Assembly (NCBI GenBank): GCA_016190505.1
Contig: JACPQM010000023.1
Span: forward strand, 1-64,000
Origin: Chloroflexota bacterium
Lineage (GTDB): Bacteria; Chloroflexota; Dehalococcoidia; JACPQK01
Length of the DNA stretch: 64,000 nt
Direction: 5' to 3'
Shown here: piece by piece, positions 10,330 through 20,667 of the stretch
How the letters are laid out: each line of letters starts with the position of its first letter
Position numbering within the stretch: position 1 is the stretch's first letter
The notes under the pieces: model-generated
Told to the model about the DNA's origin: nothing
Database searches by the model: none
The model's input: the letters and a program-made list of their open reading frames with translations, nothing else
Program-made: the position numbers and the translations under genes

Positions 10330-10845
10330 ATGGGGCGCGCTTGTCTCCTCACTGGGGTGCCGGGGGTGGGCAAGACCAGCCTGCTTCGCGAGATTCTCGC
10401 GGAGTGCGGCCGCAGCGCCGGCGGGTTCTTTACGGTCGAGGTACGGCAGTCAGGGGAGCGCGTGGGCTTCGACGTCGTGACCCTCACCGGCGAGGTGGCC
10501 ACGCTCGCCCGCGTGGGGTTGCGCTCGCCATATCGCGTGGGTAAATATGGCGTAGAGGTGGGCAGCCTGGAAAGAGTTGGCGTGCCGGCCCTGTCAATGG
10601 CGCTCGGTTCTTGTGATATAGTAGTCTGCGATGAGATCGGCAGGATGGAGTTGGAGTCCATTGCCTTTCGGGAGGCAATGAACGCGGCACTGACGAGCTC
10701 GAAGCTGGTCCTAGGTACGATAATGCTGGCCCCTCATCCTTGGGCGGACTGGGTGAAGGCCCAGCCTCAGGTCATGGTGGTCAACTTGCACCGGGGAAAC
10801 CGGCAGCAGGTGAAGCAGTTTGTTCTGGAGTGGCTGGGACCATGA
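10330..10845 (+). CDS. Nucleoside-triphosphatase (THEP1 family)
   Basis: LLTGVPGVGKTSLLREIL; CDIVVCDEIGRMELES; 171 aa. Confidence 0.85.
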   Translation: MGRACLLTGVPGVGKTSLLREILAECGRSAGGFFTVEVRQSGERVGFDVVTLTGEVATLARVGLRSPYRVGKYGVEVGSLERVGVPALSMALGSCDIVVCDEIGRMELESIAFREAMNAALTSSKLVLGTIMLAPHPWADWVKAQPQVMVVNLHRGNRQQVKQFVLEWLGP

Positions 10846-10949
10846 ACAAGGCGAGGCGCATGGCGGTGCTCAAACACCGCCGCAGGTACAAGAAGCTCGA
10901 AGAGAAGAGGCGCGCTCAGGCGTCTGCACCCGGGAGCGCGAAGAAGTAA
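10842..10949 (+). CDS. 35-aa highly basic microprotein
   Basis: MNKARRMAVLKHRRRYKKLEEKRRAQASAPGSAKK; ATGA overlap with the upstream NTPase stop. Confidence 0.5.
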   Translation: MNKARRMAVLKHRRRYKKLEEKRRAQASAPGSAKK

Positions 10950-12533
10950 GTGGTTGCGGTGGTCTCACTGGCCTCAGAGCTCTTGCGGCCCGAGGTCTAT
11001 CCCACGCCGCCTGGGCCCATCGAGCTGGTACAGACTCACCTCTCGCTGGTCTTCGTGACCGAGCGCTATGCCTACAAGGTCAAGAAGCCAGTCAACTTTG
11101 GCTTCGTTGACTACACGACGGTCGAGCGACGGCGCTACTTCTGCCGGCGCGAAGTAGATCTGAACCGGCGCCTCTGCCCCGATATGTACCTGGGTGTGGC
11201 GGCCATCTATCAGGACCCCCACGGCCAGTTGCGGCTCACCGAGCCCGACGGGGAGCCGCCCGGGACCGTGGTGGACTACGCGGTGGTGATGTGCCGCCTG
11301 CCCGCCCAGCGCATGATGGACGTGCTGCTGGCTGGGGGCAAAGTCACCGAGGGCATGGTGGCCCAAATCGCCTCCTGCCTGGCCCGGTTCCACGCTGAGG
11401 CCGAGACCAACGAGCAGATCGCTGTCTATGGTCACCCCGAGGCCATTGGCTTCAACTGGGAGGAGAACTTCCAGCAGACGAAGCGTTACTTCGGCAATAC
11501 CGTCTTTCAGGAGCAGTTTGACGCTATCAGTGCCTACGCTGAGGGGTTCCTCGGGGGCAAGCGTGGGCTGTTTCTGGGGCGAATGGAGCGGGGGCGGGTG
11601 CGCGACGGCCACGGCGACCTCCATTCCGCCAACGTGTGCTTTGGCGACAACCTCTATATCTACGACTGCATCGAGTTCAACGAACGCTTTCGCTATTTGG
11701 ACGTGGCCAGCGACGTCGCTTTCATGGCCATGGACCTGGACTTCTACGGGCGCCCTGACCTTTCCCGTGCCTTTGCTGAGCAGTACATTCGCGAGTCGGG
11801 CGACGACGAGGTTGCGGAGCTGTTGCCCTTCTACAAGTGCTACCGGGCCTACGTGCGGGGCAAGGTGGAGTCCTTCCCGCTCGAAGACCCGCTGGCGCTC
11901 CCGGAGGCGAGGGAACGTGCTTGCCAGCGGGCCGGGCGCTATTTCCGATTAGCGCACAGCTACACCCGGCGGCTCGAGCGGCCTACGGTGGTCATCACGG
12001 TAGGACTCATCGGCACAGGCAAGAGCACCCTGGCCCGAGCGCTGGCCCACCGGACCGGGATGGAGGTGGTCTCCTCAGACGAGGTCCGCAAGCGGCTCCA
12101 GGGCCTATCGGCTGATGAGCGCCGGCTGGAGCCTTTCCAGGGGGGCATATACAGTGCCGAGGTCTCCCGGCTGACCTACGACGAGATGTTCCGCCAGGCC
12201 GGAGAGGTCCTGGCCGCTGGGCGTTCAGTTCTCCTCGATGCGTCCTTCCGCCGGGCAGAGGAGCGTGCCCGCGCCGTGGAGGTGGCCCGTGCCGCTGGTG
12301 CCGACTTCTGGGCCATCGAGTGCGTGGCTTCTGAGGCGACCATCCGCGAGCGGCTGGAACGCCGGGCACGGGATTGGCCTGACGCCTCCGACGCCCGCTG
12401 GGAGCTGTTCCCACAGATCAAGGGCGAGCACGAGCCGGTCCGGGAGATTCCCTCGCGGTGCCATTTGGTGGTAGACTGTTCCGGTCTTGTTGGTGATGCG
12501 TTGGACACCGTCGTGTCCGCCATCACCAATTGA
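10950..12533 (+). CDS. Bifunctional phosphotransferase-like/AAA P-loop kinase-like protein
   Basis: VRDGHGDLHSANVCFGDNLYIYDCIEFNERFRYLDVASDVAFMAMDLDF plus VGLIGTGKSTLARALAHRTG. Confidence 0.88.
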   Translation: MVAVVSLASELLRPEVYPTPPGPIELVQTHLSLVFVTERYAYKVKKPVNFGFVDYTTVERRRYFCRREVDLNRRLCPDMYLGVAAIYQDPHGQLRLTEPDGEPPGTVVDYAVVMCRLPAQRMMDVLLAGGKVTEGMVAQIASCLARFHAEAETNEQIAVYGHPEAIGFNWEENFQQTKRYFGNTVFQEQFDAISAYAEGFLGGKRGLFLGRMERGRVRDGHGDLHSANVCFGDNLYIYDCIEFNERFRYLDVASDVAFMAMDLDFYGRPDLSRAFAEQYIRESGDDEVAELLPFYKCYRAYVRGKVESFPLEDPLALPEARERACQRAGRYFRLAHSYTRRLERPTVVITVGLIGTGKSTLARALAHRTGMEVVSSDEVRKRLQGLSADERRLEPFQGGIYSAEVSRLTYDEMFRQAGEVLAAGRSVLLDASFRRAEERARAVEVARAAGADFWAIECVASEATIRERLERRARDWPDASDARWELFPQIKGEHEPVREIPSRCHLVVDCSGLVGDALDTVVSAITN

Positions 12534-12559
12534 CAAGCAGATGGAACAACGGGCCGCCA

Positions 12560-12680
12560 CTCGCCCGATACTGGTGTGCCGTCTGGGCTGGTGGGCCTCT
12601 GTAGGTGGCCGTCCCCACTGGTGGCACACGGCGAGTTGATGCCCTGGTCGGGCGACAGCCGGTGGCCGTGTGGGTAGGAA
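12560..12680 (+). promoter_or_regulatory. Structured 5' leader of MFS gene (candidate)
   Basis: ctcgcc(12560)...gtgtgcc(12574)...ggcacac(12623)ggcgag(12630) complementary arms; competing tcgcccga/gtcgggcga pairing. Confidence 0.3.
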
Positions 12681-12692
12681 GAGAGCATACGC

Positions 12693-13943
12693 ATGGCAGC
12701 AACCGCCGTTTGGCTGAACCGGACCTTCTCTTCGCTCAAGCTGCGGAACTATCGTCTGCTCTGGCTGGGCTCGGCCTCGGAGCACACCGGCGAGTGGATG
12801 GAGCGTACCGCCATTGGCTGGACGGTGCTTCAACTCACCGACTCCCCGTTCATGCTGGGACTGAACGAGGCCCTGCGTTTCATCGCGCTGATCGTTTTCC
12901 CCTTCGTAGGCGGGGCCGTGGCGGACCGGTGGAACCGCAAGAAGCTGCTAATCGCCACCCTCATCGGGATGGCCCTGCTCTCGGCGATCATTGTGGCGCT
13001 GATGTGGTCGGGCGTTCTGGTGAAGGCGAACCCCATCGCCGTCTATTACATCCTGATGTACTCATTGCTGAGCGGCGTAATGACCGCCTTCAATCACCCG
13101 GCGCGAGGCACGCTCCTGGCCAGCATTGTAGACAAGAGCAGCTATGCCAACGCTGTGTCACTGGACAGTATCTCTGTCATGGCCAGCCGCCTCGTGGGCA
13201 TGCCCCTGGCTGTCGGCTGGACGTTAATAGCCAACAATGACGTCAGCGGCATCATAGGGATGCGATTCGTTGGCTGCATGCTGGCGGTAATGTGGCTGCT
13301 GTGGCTGAGGGCGCCGTCCACTCCCCCCCAGGCCCGGCGGGAAAGTATGACGGCAAACGTGAAAGAGGGGCTTCGCTACGTGGCCAAGGACGAGGCCGTA
13401 CTGGGGGTTACCTTGCTGGCCTTCATTCCCAGCTTCTTTGTCACGGGCTATGTTAGCCAGCTCCCTGTCTTTGCCGAGAGCGTGCTGGACATCGGGCCGG
13501 CGGGCCTGTACTTGATGAACTTCACGGCTGGGCTTGGCTCCCTCATTGGCCTGCTCGGCCTGGCCTCGCTGGGAGACTACAAGCACAAAGGCGTACACCT
13601 GTTTGTGTCCATCATCGGATCAGGTGTCTCCCTGGCCTTGTTCGCGGTGAGTGCCTGGGTGCCATTATCTTTTGCCATGCTGTTCGTGAGTGGGGCCACC
13701 ATTAGCATGTTCACTGCACTGCGCTCCACGGTAGTCCTGCTCATAGTTCCGGACCACCTGAGGGGTAGGGTGATCGCGCTGAGGGAGCTGGCGACAGGCA
13801 CCCAGCCTGTGGGTAGCTTGCTGCTGGGGTCCATGTCGGAGGCGTGGGGAGCGCCTATGGGTCTTGGGATAATGTCCGGTCTGTGTGCCGTGACCAGCGC
13901 CGGGGCGATGGTACGGCTCAAGCGGGTGAGGGACCTGGAGTGA
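12693..13943 (+). CDS. MFS transporter
   Basis: 12-TM-like protein, NYRLLWLGSASEHTGEWMERTAIGWTVLQLTDSPFMLGL...GAVADRWNRKKLL. Confidence 0.9.
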   Translation: MAATAVWLNRTFSSLKLRNYRLLWLGSASEHTGEWMERTAIGWTVLQLTDSPFMLGLNEALRFIALIVFPFVGGAVADRWNRKKLLIATLIGMALLSAIIVALMWSGVLVKANPIAVYYILMYSLLSGVMTAFNHPARGTLLASIVDKSSYANAVSLDSISVMASRLVGMPLAVGWTLIANNDVSGIIGMRFVGCMLAVMWLLWLRAPSTPPQARRESMTANVKEGLRYVAKDEAVLGVTLLAFIPSFFVTGYVSQLPVFAESVLDIGPAGLYLMNFTAGLGSLIGLLGLASLGDYKHKGVHLFVSIIGSGVSLALFAVSAWVPLSFAMLFVSGATISMFTALRSTVVLLIVPDHLRGRVIALRELATGTQPVGSLLLGSMSEAWGAPMGLGIMSGLCAVTSAGAMVRLKRVRDLE

Positions 13944-14013
13944 GACAGCTCGGCGCCTCAGGCGAATTGGACAAAGTTGCCCCCTGTTGAGGGGCGTTGA
14001 AAGGGGTTATTAG

Positions 14014-15282
14014 ATGGTGTCCAGCGTTCAAGGCGATGTCAGGGACATGGGCTTGGCCGGGCAGGGGGACCAGCGCATCGAGTGGGCCAGCCGGGAGATG
14101 CCTGTGCTGCGTCTCATCGGCGACCGCTTTGAGAAGGAAAAGCCTCTGCGCGGCCTGTCCTTGTCGGCCTGTCTCCACATCACTACGGAGACGGCCAACC
14201 TCGTACTGGCGCTCCATCGGGGCGGCGCCCAGATCGCCCTTTGCGCAAGCAACCCCCTGTCCACTCAGGACGAGGTGGCGGCGGCCCTGGTGCGCCGGGG
14301 TATCCCCACCTTTGGCATCCGGGGCGAGGACCAGCCCACGTACTACAAGCATATCCACAGCGCCCTGGTCCAGGAGCCTCAAGTGACTTTGGACGACGGT
14401 GCTGACTTGGTGACCACTCTCCATCGCGAGCGACGTGACCTGCTGCCCAACGTCATCGGCGGCACGGAGGAGACTACCACCGGCGTAATCCGGCTGCACA
14501 ATCAGGCCAAAGACGGCCAGCTCCGCTATGCCATCATTGCGGTCAACGAGGCTGAGACCAAGCATCTGTTCGACAATCGCTACGGCACCGGCCAGAGCAC
14601 CATAGACGGCGTGACCCGGGCCACCAACATACTTTGGGCGGGCAAACAGGTAGTGGTGGCCGGCTATGGCTGGTGCGGGAGGGGTATCGCCCGGCGCGCC
14701 GCCGGCATGGGCGCTCAGGTCATCGTCACCGAGGTGGAGCCCATTCGCGCTCTCGAGGCGGTCATGGACGGCTACCGGGTCATGCCCATGGTGGAGGCGG
14801 CTCGGAGCGGCGACGTGTTCATCACTGCCACAGGAGACATCAACGCCATTGGGCGTGAACACTTGGAGGTCATGAAGGACGGGGCCATCCTGGCTAACAG
14901 CGGGCACTTCAACGTGGAGATAGACATCCCGGTCCTGGAGTCACTGTCACGCGGGCACCGCACCATGCGGCCCCAGGTGGAGGAGTACACGCTCCGGGAT
15001 GGGCGCCGGCTGTACCTGCTGGCGGAGGGCCGCCTGATTAACCTGGCGGCGGCGGAAGGACATCCCGCGGCCGTCATGGACATGTCCTTCGCTAACCAGG
15101 CGCTATGTGTGGAGTACCTGGCCAAGCAGCAGAAAGGGCGCCTGGACCCAGGGGTGTACCCGGTGCCTCGGGAGATAGACCGGGAGGTGGGCCGGCTCAA
15201 GCTTGAGGCCATGGGCGTGGGCCTGGACACCTTGACCCCCGAGCAGCACGAGTACCTTACCGGCTGGGAGAAGGGGACCTAG
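14014..15282 (+). CDS. ahcY: Adenosylhomocysteinase
   Basis: [66 protein letters not shown]. Confidence 0.97.
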   Translation: MVSSVQGDVRDMGLAGQGDQRIEWASREMPVLRLIGDRFEKEKPLRGLSLSACLHITTETANLVLALHRGGAQIALCASNPLSTQDEVAAALVRRGIPTFGIRGEDQPTYYKHIHSALVQEPQVTLDDGADLVTTLHRERRDLLPNVIGGTEETTTGVIRLHNQAKDGQLRYAIIAVNEAETKHLFDNRYGTGQSTIDGVTRATNILWAGKQVVVAGYGWCGRGIARRAAGMGAQVIVTEVEPIRALEAVMDGYRVMPMVEAARSGDVFITATGDINAIGREHLEVMKDGAILANSGHFNVEIDIPVLESLSRGHRTMRPQVEEYTLRDGRRLYLLAEGRLINLAAAEGHPAAVMDMSFANQALCVEYLAKQQKGRLDPGVYPVPREIDREVGRLKLEAMGVGLDTLTPEQHEYLTGWEKGT

Positions 15283-15300
15283 GCCGGCACCCGCAAGGGC

Positions 15301-15699
15301 CTAGGGCGCGATACTGAAGGGTACCTCCTCGGCCATGGAGTGGAGTGCTATGATGGTCAGCAGCGCTGCGGCCAGGGCAATGTTCTTCATGAAGTGCGCC
15401 ATCTGGTTGGCGGCCATCATCTGGTCGGCCAGTCCCCAGAACTTGTGCATGATGAAGGCCACCGGCACCAGGAAGGCGATGAGCACGGAGGCGCCCACGT
15501 CCATCCAGATGCCCAGCAGGAGGCTGGCGCCGCCGAACAGGAGCATGAGGCCCGTGAACGGTACAGCCAACTCGGGGGCAGGCGTCTCCATGCTCTTGGC
15601 GTAGGGGACGAGCATTTGGCGTTTGGTGAAATGGCCTACGCCATTGTACAGGAAATACAGTCCTAGGATGGTCCGCCCGATGAGGAACAGAATGTCCAT
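15301..15699 (-). CDS. DoxX family membrane protein
   Basis: MDILFLIGRTILGLYFLYNGVGHFTK...PFTGLMLLFGGASLLLGIW. Confidence 0.85.
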   Translation of the reverse strand: MDILFLIGRTILGLYFLYNGVGHFTKRQMLVPYAKSMETPAPELAVPFTGLMLLFGGASLLLGIWMDVGASVLIAFLVPVAFIMHKFWGLADQMMAANQMAHFMKNIALAAALLTIIALHSMAEEVPFSIAP

Positions 15700-15847
15700 T
15701 TTCTCCCTCCCACCGCTGAGAATAATGCTATAGTGACGCATGGTATGGCGTGGGCGCGCTCTAGTCAAGCCCCTGGCTTTAGCCAGGGGTGCCCTGTCTG
15801 AATCCAGGGTTTCAACAGCCGGTCTCATACCAGGAGGGGACGCAACA

Positions 15848-16669
15848 ATGGAAAACGTTGAACTGCCTGGCTGCCTGGCGGGCAGGGTGGCCGTTGTCAC
15901 CGGGGCCAGCCGCGGCATCGGCAAGGCGCTGGCCATTGCCTTTGCCAAGGAGGGCGCCAGGGTGGTGGTGGCCGCCCGCAGCGAGACGGAAGGCTCTCTA
16001 CCCGGGACCATTTACCAGACGGCGGAAGAGATCAAAAACGCCGGCGGTGTGGCCTTGCCGGTGCGCTGCGACCTGATGAAGTCCGAGGATGTGGAGGCCC
16101 TGGGCCGGCGGGCCCTCGATGAGTTCGGCACCGTGGACATCCTGGTCAACAATGCCGGGACAGGTTCCTTCTCCTCGATCCTGAAGGTCTCCGTGGACCG
16201 CTGGGACAAGGTTTTCGCCACCAATATCCGCGGGGCGTTCCTGTGCAGCCGGGCGGTGCTGCCCACCATGATCAAGAACCGGCGAGGGAGCATAATCAAC
16301 ATAACGTCCATGGCGGCCCGCGTGGTAGATGCCTCCCACGGCCCGTATGCTGCCTCCAAGGCTGCCCTGGAGCGCTTCACCCTGTGTTTAGCGGAAGAGG
16401 TGCGGGGCTACAACATCGCCGTCAACGCGCTCGACCCGGGTCTCATCCTGGCCCCCGGAGTTGCGGAGGGGGTTACGGGCCACGGGCGGGCGTGGACCCT
16501 GGTGGGCCGGAGGCCCCCCGAGACGGTGGCCCCGGCGGCTATCTTCATGGCCTATCAGGACGCTCATTTCACCGGCCGGGTGATGAAGGCCCAGGAGTTC
16601 TATGTGACCTGGCCCCATTACATCGAGGGCCGGGCCCAGTCTCTTGATAACCCAGCCCCGCCGGGCTAA
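15848..16669 (+). CDS. SDR family oxidoreductase
   Basis: [47 protein letters not shown]. Confidence 0.93.
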   Translation: MENVELPGCLAGRVAVVTGASRGIGKALAIAFAKEGARVVVAARSETEGSLPGTIYQTAEEIKNAGGVALPVRCDLMKSEDVEALGRRALDEFGTVDILVNNAGTGSFSSILKVSVDRWDKVFATNIRGAFLCSRAVLPTMIKNRRGSIINITSMAARVVDASHGPYAASKAALERFTLCLAEEVRGYNIAVNALDPGLILAPGVAEGVTGHGRAWTLVGRRPPETVAPAAIFMAYQDAHFTGRVMKAQEFYVTWPHYIEGRAQSLDNPAPPG

Positions 16670-16710
16670 TATATCAGGCGATTGCCATATTTCATGACGA
16701 GGGGTGTATA

Positions 16711-17967
16711 ATGCTCAGTCGGTTTTCCTCTAGCTCCTATCTGGCGACCTCCGAGTCGGTGACCGAGGGCCATCCGGACAAGCTCTGCGACCAGATCTCC
16801 GATGCTATTCTCGACGCCATGCTGGCCCAGGACCCCATGTCCCGGGTGGCCTGCGAGACCACAGCCACCACCGGGCTGATCCTGGTCACTGGCGAGGTGA
16901 CCACCGAGGGCTACGTAGACATCCCTCATATCATCCGCCATGCCGTCCAGGAAGCTGGCTATACCAGGGCTGAGTATGGGTTTGACTACCAGACCTGCGG
17001 CGTGATGGTATCGCTCAAGGAGCAGTCCAAGGACATTGATGCTGGCGTGAGCCGCTCCCGGGAGGCACGCCAGAAACAGGACTCCCCTTTCAACAATGAT
17101 GACTATGACCGCATCGGGGCCGGAGACCAGGGACTGATGATTGGCTACGCGTGCACGGAGACGCCCGAGCTCATGCCCCTGCCCATAGTCCTGGCCCACA
17201 GGCTGTGCAAGGAGCTGGCCCACGCTCGCAAGGACCGGGTACTCCCCTACCTCCGGCCGGATGGGAAAGCCCAGGTGACGGTGGAGTACTCTTACGGTGT
17301 CCCGCAGCGGGTCACCTCGGTGGTGGTCGCCGCGCAGCACGATCCCGAGGTGAGCCACGACGTCATCGAGCGGGACATCATCGAGTACGTCGTCCCCGTG
17401 GGCGTCCCCCGGCAGTTGCTGGACAAGCACACCAAGTTCTACATCAATGCCACAGGCCGCTTCGTCATCGGCGGGCCTATGGGCGACGCCGGGCTCACTG
17501 GGCGCAAGATCCTGGTGGACTCCTACGGTGGCGCGGCCCGCCACGGTGGCGGCTGTTTCTCGGGGAAGGACCCTACCAAGGTGGACCGCTCCGGGGCTTA
17601 CGCAGCCCGCTACGTGGCCAAGAACGTGGTGGCCGCGGGCCTGGCCGACCGGGCCGAGATCGAGGTGGCGTACTCCATCGGCGTGGCCCACCCGCTGGCC
17701 ATCTCCGTGGAGACCTTCGGCACGGGGCGGGTGGACGACCAGGTCATTGTCAAGCTGATCAACAAGCATTTCGACCTCCGGCCGGCGGCCATCATTGACA
17801 ACCTTCAGTTGCGCCGCCCCATTTTCAAAGCTACCGCCGCCTACGGCCACTTCGGCCGCGAGGACATAGACGCTCCCTGGGAGAGGACCGACAAGGCGGC
17901 TATACTTCGAGCCGAGGCCGGCATCCGGCTGCCGGAGGAAGGCACCGGGACCTCCACCGCCAGCTAG
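16711..17967 (+). CDS. metK: S-adenosylmethionine synthetase
   Basis: [58 protein letters not shown]. Confidence 0.98.
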   Translation: MLSRFSSSSYLATSESVTEGHPDKLCDQISDAILDAMLAQDPMSRVACETTATTGLILVTGEVTTEGYVDIPHIIRHAVQEAGYTRAEYGFDYQTCGVMVSLKEQSKDIDAGVSRSREARQKQDSPFNNDDYDRIGAGDQGLMIGYACTETPELMPLPIVLAHRLCKELAHARKDRVLPYLRPDGKAQVTVEYSYGVPQRVTSVVVAAQHDPEVSHDVIERDIIEYVVPVGVPRQLLDKHTKFYINATGRFVIGGPMGDAGLTGRKILVDSYGGAARHGGGCFSGKDPTKVDRSGAYAARYVAKNVVAAGLADRAEIEVAYSIGVAHPLAISVETFGTGRVDDQVIVKLINKHFDLRPAAIIDNLQLRRPIFKATAAYGHFGREDIDAPWERTDKAAILRAEAGIRLPEEGTGTSTAS

Positions 17968-17984
17968 TCGGCAAGGGTGGTCCG

Positions 17985-19061
17985 GTGAAAGCTGTTATTC
18001 TGGCTGGGGGCGAGGGCACCAGGCTCCGCCCCCTCACGCTCACGGTTCCCAAGGCATTGGTGCCGGTGGTGAACCAGCCCTTCCTGGAGCACGTCCTGAC
18101 CTATTTGCGGCGCCACGGGGTGGACCAGGCCGTGCTCACAGTGAGCTATCTGGCGGACCGCCTGAAGGAGCACTTCGGCGCCGGTGGGAACCACGGCCTC
18201 TCCCTCGTCTATTCTGTGGAGGAGCAACCCCGGGGCACGGCCGGAGCGGTGAGAGCGGTAGCAGGCCTGCTGGACGGAGCTTTCCTGGTACTGAACGGAG
18301 ACCTGTTCACCGACATAGACCTGACCGGCCTGGTGGCCTTTCACCGCCAGAAGGGTGCGGCGGCGACCATTGCTTTGATCAGGGTGGATGACCCGACGAC
18401 CTTTGGCATGGTGGAGACCGATGGCCAGGGCCGGGTGCTACGCTTCGTGGAGAAACCGCGACGGGAGCAAGTCACCACTCACTACGTGAACGGCGGTATT
18501 TACGTACTGGAACCTGAGGCCCTCGCCCTGGTGCCGGAGAGCATGCACTACATGTTCGAGAGCGGCCTGTTTCCCCGGCTACTGGCAGAGGGCTGGCCCG
18601 TCTACGGCTATGCTACCGAGCCTTTTTGGCACGACATAGGCACGCCGGAGCGCTATCTTCAGCTCCACGCCGAGCTCCTGGGGGGGCGCTGCCCGTCCAT
18701 ATGGCCCGGAGCGCCCTCTGATCCCACTCGCGGTTGTTATGCTGATCCAACGGCAGTTGTGGAGGGCCAGGTGCTTCTGGGGCTGGGTGCGGTGTTGGGC
18801 CCCGAGTCACGGGTGTTGGGCCCCGCGGTGCTGGGCGCGGGCTGTCGCCTGGAAAGGGGTGCCGTGGTGGATGGGGGTGTGCTCTGGTCGGGGGTCTCGG
18901 TGGGGGCGGGGGCACACCTGGAGCGCTGCCTGGTGGGCAGCGGCTGCCGGCTTGGGCCGGGGGTGGTCGCGGAGGCGGCGGTCATCGGCAATAACGTGGC
19001 TGTGCCGGAGGGCGGTCGCCTGGCCCGAGGGGCGAAACTGCCGGTAGTGGCTCAGACCTGA
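17985..19061 (+). CDS. Nucleotidyltransferase (sugar-phosphate) with left-handed beta-helix C-terminus
   Basis: MKAVILAGGEGTRLRPLTLTVPKALVPVVNQPFLEH; C-terminal hexapeptide-like repeats. Confidence 0.92.
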   Translation: MKAVILAGGEGTRLRPLTLTVPKALVPVVNQPFLEHVLTYLRRHGVDQAVLTVSYLADRLKEHFGAGGNHGLSLVYSVEEQPRGTAGAVRAVAGLLDGAFLVLNGDLFTDIDLTGLVAFHRQKGAAATIALIRVDDPTTFGMVETDGQGRVLRFVEKPRREQVTTHYVNGGIYVLEPEALALVPESMHYMFESGLFPRLLAEGWPVYGYATEPFWHDIGTPERYLQLHAELLGGRCPSIWPGAPSDPTRGCYADPTAVVEGQVLLGLGAVLGPESRVLGPAVLGAGCRLERGAVVDGGVLWSGVSVGAGAHLERCLVGSGCRLGPGVVAEAAVIGNNVAVPEGGRLARGAKLPVVAQT

Positions 19062-19122
19062 GACTGGGCCGGTCCTGTCCGGCCATTGAGTGGCCCTACG
19101 GGCCTGGGAGAGGGGTTGGCCG

Positions 19123-20550
19123 ATGAGCAACGTGATCAAGTTCGGTACCGAAGGTTGGCGTGGCATCATCGCCGAGGACTTCACCTTCGATAACGTGCGA
19201 GCTTGCAGCGAGGGGCTGGCATGCTACATGGAGGAAGCGGGGCTGGCCAGCCGCGGGTTGGTGATTGGCTACGACACGCGCTTCGCCTCCGAGCATTTCG
19301 CGGCGGCGGTGGCGGAGGTGGCCGCCGGGCATGGCATCAGGAGTTACCTCGGGGTCAAACCGCTGCCCACGCCCCTGCTAAGCTTCGCCGTCAAACGGTG
19401 GGGTGCCGGCGCCGCGGTCATTATTACTGCCAGTCACAATCCTGCCCCCTGGAACGGGTTCAAGATCAAGACGGGGGATGGCGTAAGCGCCTCACCGGAG
19501 ATCATCGGTCGCATCGAGGGCCTTATCGAGCGTGTGCAGCACAGGGGCCGCGTTGCCCGCATGCCCCTGGATAGCGCGCGGGCAGACGGCCTGGTCAGCG
19601 ACCTGGACCCGGAGCCGCAGTACTTCGAACAGGTCGGAAAACTGGTTGACCTGGCCGCGCTGCGGCGGGCCGGCCTCAAGGTGGTGGTGGACTCCATGTA
19701 CGCCACTGCCTCGGGCTACCTGCGCCGTCTGTTGGAAGGCGGCAGCACCAGCGTTGTGGAAATACATGCCGAGCGCAACCCCATTTTCCCCGGCATGCGC
19801 AACCCCGAGCCGATTGACATTAACCTGGGCGAGCTCTGCCGCACGGTGGTTGAGGCCGGGGGCAGCGTGGGCGTGGCCACCGATGGCGACGCCGACCGGC
19901 TGGGCGTGGTGGACGAGAACGGCCGCTACGTGACCACGCTCCAGGTGTTACCGCTGCTCGCCCTATACCTGCTGGAGGTGCGCGGAGAGCGGGGGGCCAT
20001 CGTGCGCTCCCATACCACTAGCAACATGCTGGCCCGCCTTGGTGAGCGCTTCGGGGTCCCGGTTTTCGAGACGCCCGTGGGGTTCAAGTACGTCGGCAAC
20101 AGGATGCTGGAGGTAGATGCGCTCCTCGGCGGCGAGGAGAGCGGCGGCTACGCCTTCCGTGGCCATGTCCCCGAGCGGGACGGCATTCTCTCCGCGCTCT
20201 ACTTCCTCGACCTCCTGGTCCGCCGCAGCCAGACCCCGTCGCAGTGTCTGGACTACCTTTACTCGTTGGTCGGTCCTCACCACTATCAGCGGTCGGACTT
20301 CACTTTTCCAGCGGAGCAGCGAGACCAGATATGGGAGCGGATGCAGGAGGCAGCCCCCGACCTCGTGGATGGAACGCCGGTGGCCCAGCGCCACGTGAAC
20401 GACGGATACCGCTTCGTGCTGGCGGATGGCTCCTGGCTCATGGTCCGTTTCTCGGGCACGGAGCCTCTGGTCCGCATCTACGCGGAAAGCTCGACGCCGG
20501 TGCGTGCCGCCCAACTGGTGGACGCAGGCAGGCGGCTGGCCGGGCTGTGA
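19123..20550 (+). CDS. Phosphoglucomutase/phosphomannomutase family protein
   Basis: FGTEGWRGIIAEDFT; AVIITASHNPAPWNGFKIK; VATDGDADRLGVVD. Confidence 0.95.
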   Translation: MSNVIKFGTEGWRGIIAEDFTFDNVRACSEGLACYMEEAGLASRGLVIGYDTRFASEHFAAAVAEVAAGHGIRSYLGVKPLPTPLLSFAVKRWGAGAAVIITASHNPAPWNGFKIKTGDGVSASPEIIGRIEGLIERVQHRGRVARMPLDSARADGLVSDLDPEPQYFEQVGKLVDLAALRRAGLKVVVDSMYATASGYLRRLLEGGSTSVVEIHAERNPIFPGMRNPEPIDINLGELCRTVVEAGGSVGVATDGDADRLGVVDENGRYVTTLQVLPLLALYLLEVRGERGAIVRSHTTSNMLARLGERFGVPVFETPVGFKYVGNRMLEVDALLGGEESGGYAFRGHVPERDGILSALYFLDLLVRRSQTPSQCLDYLYSLVGPHHYQRSDFTFPAEQRDQIWERMQEAAPDLVDGTPVAQRHVNDGYRFVLADGSWLMVRFSGTEPLVRIYAESSTPVRAAQLVDAGRRLAGL

Positions 20551-20568
20551 TGAGGGCGAACACGGCGT

Positions 20569-20667
20569 GTAGGGGCGAAGCATCTGGCAACAAGTAACCC
20601 CCCTACTGTCCCCCTTGGCAAGGGGGACCATAGGGGGTAAAGAACCGCCCGGATGCTTCGCCCCTAC
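20569..20667. repeat. Nested palindromic repeats
   Basis: Outer GTAGGGGCGAAGCATC...GATGCTTCGCCCCTAC enclosing inner CCCCCTACTGTCCCCCTTGGCAAGGGGGACCATAGGGGGT. Confidence 0.9.

Noticed and set aside
13944-14013. SAH riboswitch upstream of ahcY
   Set aside because: The 70-nt gap does not show a recognisable SAH-riboswitch consensus by eye.
16670-16710. SAM riboswitch upstream of metK
   Set aside because: Only about 40 nt separate the SDR gene from metK, too short for SAM-I and without its conserved sequence.
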